64,000 bases of DNA from Herbiconiux solani NBRC 106740 (GTDB taxonomy: Bacteria; Actinomycetota; Actinomycetes; Actinomycetales; Microbacteriaceae), in the NCBI RefSeq assembly GCF_001571005.1, contig NZ_BCST01000005.1:310001-374000 (forward strand), in the 5' to 3' direction. Numbering within the stretch: position 1 is the first letter of the stretch; each line of letters opens with the position of its first letter. Shown here piece after piece: positions 60,208 to 64,000 of the stretch. A program made the position numbers and the translations under genes. The notes beneath the pieces are model-generated. The model was not told the origin of the DNA. It was given only the letters and a program-made list of their open reading frames with translations, and did no database searches.

Positions 60208-60375
60208 ATGAGCTATTCACCTCCGCCCGGCCCCTCCGAACCGAAGGATCCGAACGACCCGAACCGCCGCAACCGCCCGTCCAACGGCCGCATCGCGGTC
60301 TGGATCGGCGTGAGCGCCGTGGCCCTCTACTTCCTGGGCAGCGGCATCTACGGGATCATCACCGGCGGCAGCTGA
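60208..60375 (+). CDS. Short single-helix membrane protein
   Basis: The 55-residue protein starts at ATG 60208, 8 bp after the DUF2510 gene, with Pro/Asn/Asp-rich residues (SPPPGPSEPKDPNDPN), a basic patch and one helix (IAVWIGVSAVALYFLGSGIYGII). It is too short to assign. The close spacing and ribosome site (GGCCGGGG) suggest co-translation with the DUF2510 gene. Confidence 0.6.
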   Translation: MSYSPPPGPSEPKDPNDPNRRNRPSNGRIAVWIGVSAVALYFLGSGIYGIITGGS

Positions 60376-60389
60376 GACCCGAAAGGGTC
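60376..60389. terminator. Small GAAA-loop hairpin between convergent genes
   Basis: GACCC-GAAA-GGGTC lies immediately after the small gene's stop and 1 bp from the convergent ABC ATPase stop. Short stem and no T tract, so its strength is uncertain. Confidence 0.4.
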
Positions 60390-60390
60390 G

Positions 60391-62121
60391 TCAGCGACGA
60401 TCCGCGAGCACCATCGGGGCCATCAGCTCCGCGGCCGTCGTAGTCGCAGGGCGGGATACCGGCAGCTCGGCCGTGATCCGCCCGTCCCGCATCGCGTAGG
60501 CGCGGTCCGCCACCCCGAGGATCTCGCCGAGGTCGTCCGAGGCGATCAGGATGCCGGCGCCCGCGTCGGCGAGCCGCCGGATCAGGCCGTGGATCTCCTG
60601 CGCGAGCGCATCCGCCGCCCCCGCCGTCGGGTGATCGAGCAGCACCGCCGTGGGCCGGGTGCCGTCGCCGTCCAGCCAGCCGGCCAGGGCGTTGCGGATG
60701 CTCGTGCCGGCCGGCTCCCCCGTCGCCGACGCACTCGGCGCTGCAGCAGCGCCCCCGCCACCGCGACCGCGCCCCGCGAACAGCGCCGCGATCCCGCCGA
60801 GCCCCGCGACCGGAGCGGCCTCGGGGTAGCTGCGGTCGCGGTCGATGACCCCGAGGCGGGCGAGCCGGCCCAGCATGCCGGGCGAGATCCGCGAAGGCAC
60901 ACCGCCGATCAGCCCGAGGTCGTAGGTCGTGGTGCGCTCGGTCGCGAGCACGAGCCCGGCCGCGATGGACTCGGTGGGGTTGCGGGCGGTCAGCGGCACA
61001 CCGGCCAGGCGCACGTCGCCCTGAACGCGGGATCCCGCGGTCTTCTCGAAGAGGCCGAGCAGCAACTCGCCGGCGCCGGAACCCTCGAGGCCCGCGAGGC
61101 CCACGATCTCGCCGGCGCTCACGGTCAGGCTCGCGTCGCGCACGACGGCGCGACCGGGATCGAGCGGATGCGCCGCGGTCCACCCCCGCACCTCGAGCGC
61201 GGGCTCCCGCCCGGCGGCGCCCGCCTGCACGGTGCCGAACGGGCGGCCCTCGCCGCGGTCGACGACCACGTCCGCCACCATCGCCTCGACGAGCCGGCCC
61301 GCCTCACCCGGCGCCTCACCCGAGATCTGGCGCGCATCCACCGGCGCCGCACCCGCGTCACCCAGCGCATCCACCGGCGCCGCACCCGCGTCACCCAGCG
61401 CATCCGCCGGAGCCCCTGCCACCCACGTCCCCGACGCGTCCCCGCCCGCCAGCACCGTCCCGGCATCCGCCGCCCGCAGCAGCGGTTCGACCCGCGCCGA
61501 GGCGACCACGACGATCAGGCCGGCCGCCGCGAGCCCCACGATCCCCCGCACGACGACGTCGGTCTCGGACGGCTCCAGGTCGCGGAACGGCTCGTCGATC
61601 AGCACGATCTTCCGGCCCGAGGCGAGCATCCGGGCGAACCCGACCACCTGCCGCTCGGCGCGACCGAGCGAGGATCCGCGGGCGCGCACGTCGACGGACT
61701 CCAGCCCGACCCGGGCGAGCTCCTCGGCGGCCCGCTCGAACATCCTGCCGAACCGGATCAGCCCGGCGACCGGCCGCTCGTTGCCGAGCGTGACGTTCTC
61801 GGCGACCGACAGGCCCGGGACGATCGCCGGCTCCCCCCGGAGCACGACGATCCCCAGAGCCTCCGCGTCTTCCCGGCGGGCGACGGTGAGCGCGAGGTCG
61901 GCGCCATCGAGCTCGATCCGCCCGGCCTCGGGCCGCAGGTACCCGCCGATCACGGCGAGCGCCTCCGAGGCGCCGGAGCGCGGCCCGCCGAGGATCCCGT
62001 GCACCCGCCCCGCCCCGACCCCGAACGACAGCGAGCGGATGCCGGTGCCCGCTCCCGACCTGGCCGACACGTGGTCGAGTTCCAGAGTCGCGCGTGCTCC
62101 CGGCATCCGCTCGTCAGTCAT
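60391..62121 (-). CDS. Degenerate double-ABC protein (probable pseudo-ATPase) of a sugar transporter
   Basis: The 576-residue protein has the double-domain layout of sugar ABC ATPases but lacks their catalytic residues. Walker A in domain 1 reads GGPRSGASEA (Lys replaced by A51) and in domain 2 GLEGSGAGEL. The LSGGNQQK signature is missing, the second Walker B reads LLDHPTAG (H497 for the catalytic Glu), and the H-loop reads ASAR. Only the first IVLIDEPF is normal. A 33-bp tandem repeat (61334-61399) encodes ALGDAGAAPVD twice. It follows the permease on the minus strand by 22 bp. The frame is intact, so it is probably expressed. Confidence 0.85.
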   Translation of the reverse strand: MTDERMPGARATLELDHVSARSGAGTGIRSLSFGVGAGRVHGILGGPRSGASEALAVIGGYLRPEAGRIELDGADLALTVARREDAEALGIVVLRGEPAIVPGLSVAENVTLGNERPVAGLIRFGRMFERAAEELARVGLESVDVRARGSSLGRAERQVVGFARMLASGRKIVLIDEPFRDLEPSETDVVVRGIVGLAAAGLIVVVASARVEPLLRAADAGTVLAGGDASGTWVAGAPADALGDAGAAPVDALGDAGAAPVDARQISGEAPGEAGRLVEAMVADVVVDRGEGRPFGTVQAGAAGREPALEVRGWTAAHPLDPGRAVVRDASLTVSAGEIVGLAGLEGSGAGELLLGLFEKTAGSRVQGDVRLAGVPLTARNPTESIAAGLVLATERTTTYDLGLIGGVPSRISPGMLGRLARLGVIDRDRSYPEAAPVAGLGGIAALFAGRGRGGGGAAAAPSASATGEPAGTSIRNALAGWLDGDGTRPTAVLLDHPTAGAADALAQEIHGLIRRLADAGAGILIASDDLGEILGVADRAYAMRDGRITAELPVSRPATTTAAELMAPMVLADRR

Positions 62122-62143
62122 CAGGCCGTCAGGCCGCCACGGG

Positions 62144-63377
62144 CTACCGCCCGCCCGAGCGGCGCTTGTTGTAGACGTCGAAGGCCACCGCGAGCAGGAG
62201 CACGAGGCCCTTGACCGCCTGCTGCCACTCGATGCCGATACCCATGATCGACATGCCGTTGTTCAGCACGCCGATGATCAGACCACCGACGATCGCGCCG
62301 CCGATGGTGCCGACGCCGCCCGTGACCGCCGCGCCGCCGATGAAGGCGGCCGAGATGGCCTCGAGCTCGAAGCCGTCACCGGCCTTCGGGCCCGCGAGGT
62401 TGAGTCGCGCGGTGAAGACGAGTCCGGCGAGACCGGCGAGGAAGCCCATGTTGACGAACAGCCAGAAGGTGACGTTGCGGGTCTTGATGCCCGAGAGCTC
62501 CGCCGCGTGCAGGTTGCCGCCGATCGCGTAGATATGACGGCCGAACACCGAGCGGTTCATGATCACACCGTAGATCAGGATGAGCACGGCCAGCACGATC
62601 AGGGTCACCGGGATGCCCTTGAAGGTCGCGAGGGCGTAGGCGAAGAGCAGTACCACTGCCGAGACCAGGACGAGCTTGCCGACGAACCAGGCGGCGGGCT
62701 CCACCTCCTGGCCGTAGCTCTGGCGGCCACGGCGGGTGCGCACCGACTGCACGATCAGGGCGACGATCGCGATGATCGCGACGCCCATGGTCAGCGGGTC
62801 GATGTCGAGCGCACCGAAGACGTCGGTGATGAAGCCGTTGCCGAGTGCGCGGTAGAAGTCGGGGAACGAGCCGATGTTCTGGTTGCCGAGCACCACGAGC
62901 GTGAGGCCACGGAAGATCAGCATGCCGGCCAACGTCACGATGAACGCCGGGATGCCGACGTACGCGATCCAGAACCCCTGCCAGGCGCCGACCAGGGCGC
63001 CGATCAGCAGCGAGAGCACGACGGCGAGCCAGGCGGGCATCCCCATGTTGACCGCGAACACACCCGACACCGCGCCGACGAACGCCGCGACCGAACCGAC
63101 CGACAGGTCGATGTGGCCGGCGACGATCACCATCACCATGCCGATCGCGAGGATCAGGATGTAACCGTTCTGCACGATCAGGTTCGAGACGTTCTGCGGG
63201 CGCAGGAGCACCCCGTTCGTCAGGATCTCGAACACCACGACCACGAGGATCAGGGCGATGAAGATGCCGTTCTTCCCCAGGTCGGAGATGACGTGGCTGA
63301 GAGCGCGCGTGAAGCGGTTGTCGGCGGGCTCGACCCGTCCTCCGGCGGCCGTGTCGGCGCCCGGCTTGGTCTCGAGA

Positions 63378-63385
<8 letters not shown>
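62144..63385 (-). CDS. Monosaccharide ABC transporter permease (XylH/GguB type)
   Basis: The 413-residue protein of the XylH/MmsB/GguB family has about ten helices and the motifs [18 protein letters not shown] and [19 protein letters not shown]. Length fits this family, longer than RbsC. It imports a monosaccharide such as xylose, arabinose or galactose; which one cannot be told. ATG at 63385 overlaps the end of the ATPase gene by 8 bp. Confidence 0.9.

Positions 63386-64000
<615 letters not shown>

Overview
The window comes from a high-GC actinobacterial chromosome, most likely of the family Microbacteriaceae. The reasons are the roughly 70% GC content, strongly G/C-ending codons, many leaderless genes (an extended TAnnnT hexamer ending 6-7 nt before the start codon), tightly overlapping ATGA/GTGA gene junctions, and very frequent GGATGC words on coding strands. 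I recognise no rRNA, CRISPR array, transposase or prophage. No gene-free stretch exceeds about 300 bp. The family assignment is inference; no marker gene was searched.

1-11 kb: the 5' half of a secreted coiled-coil protein (NlpC/P60 type), then tRNA-Glu, tRNA-Asp and tRNA-Phe. Next to tRNA-Phe lies an Abi_2 (HEPN-type) abortive-infection gene, with a second copy of the tRNA-Phe anticodon arm on its far side, which looks like a small island integrated at the tRNA. A non-specific nuclease, FUSC and DUF1275 membrane proteins and a bicupin oxalate decarboxylase follow. After them comes a compact operon of an AlkZ-like DNA glycosylase candidate, a spermidine-synthase-like protein and an SRAP (HMCES/YedK) AP-site protein.

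11-27 kb: a hydrolase behind a perfect 26-bp operator-like palindrome, a DUF3533 membrane protein, a very large secreted GH3 glycosidase with inverted domain order and three cell-wall-binding repeats, and a divergent ROK repressor. A TspO-like protein, a two-component system divergent from a secreted alkaline phosphatase (with a PHO-box-like site between them), and transport, regulatory and alcohol dehydrogenase genes complete this part.

27-45 kb: a translationally coupled operon of an acyl-CoA-dehydrogenase-like protein, a PIG-L deacetylase/methyltransferase fusion and a family 2 glycosyltransferase; an XRE-cupin regulator divergent from a thioredoxin-reductase-like enzyme; two large related hairpins; SDR and LLM oxidoreductases; PPK2 polyphosphate kinase; an FHA protein; a TrzA/AtzA-type amidohydrolase; a histidine phosphatase; a DszC/SfnB-like flavoprotein; and a ferritin-like/VIT1 metal transporter.

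45-60 kb is a methionine-salvage and methylthioribose (MTR) region. It holds acireductone dioxygenase (MtnD), a sugar-type ABC importer ending in a first MTR kinase, a class IV aminotransferase that could serve as MtnE, and an operon mtnA-mtnK-mtnC-mtnB. Between them sit a MarR regulator and an unusual LLM/BBE-type flavoenzyme fusion. Together these genes can import MTR, phosphorylate it, isomerise it, dehydrate it, convert it to acireductone and oxidise it to the methionine keto-acid.

60-64 kb: a monosaccharide ABC transporter on the minus strand. Its end-of-window ATPase looks functional, but the second 576-aa ATPase paralogue has lost both Walker A lysines and other key motifs, so it is probably a pseudo-ATPase.
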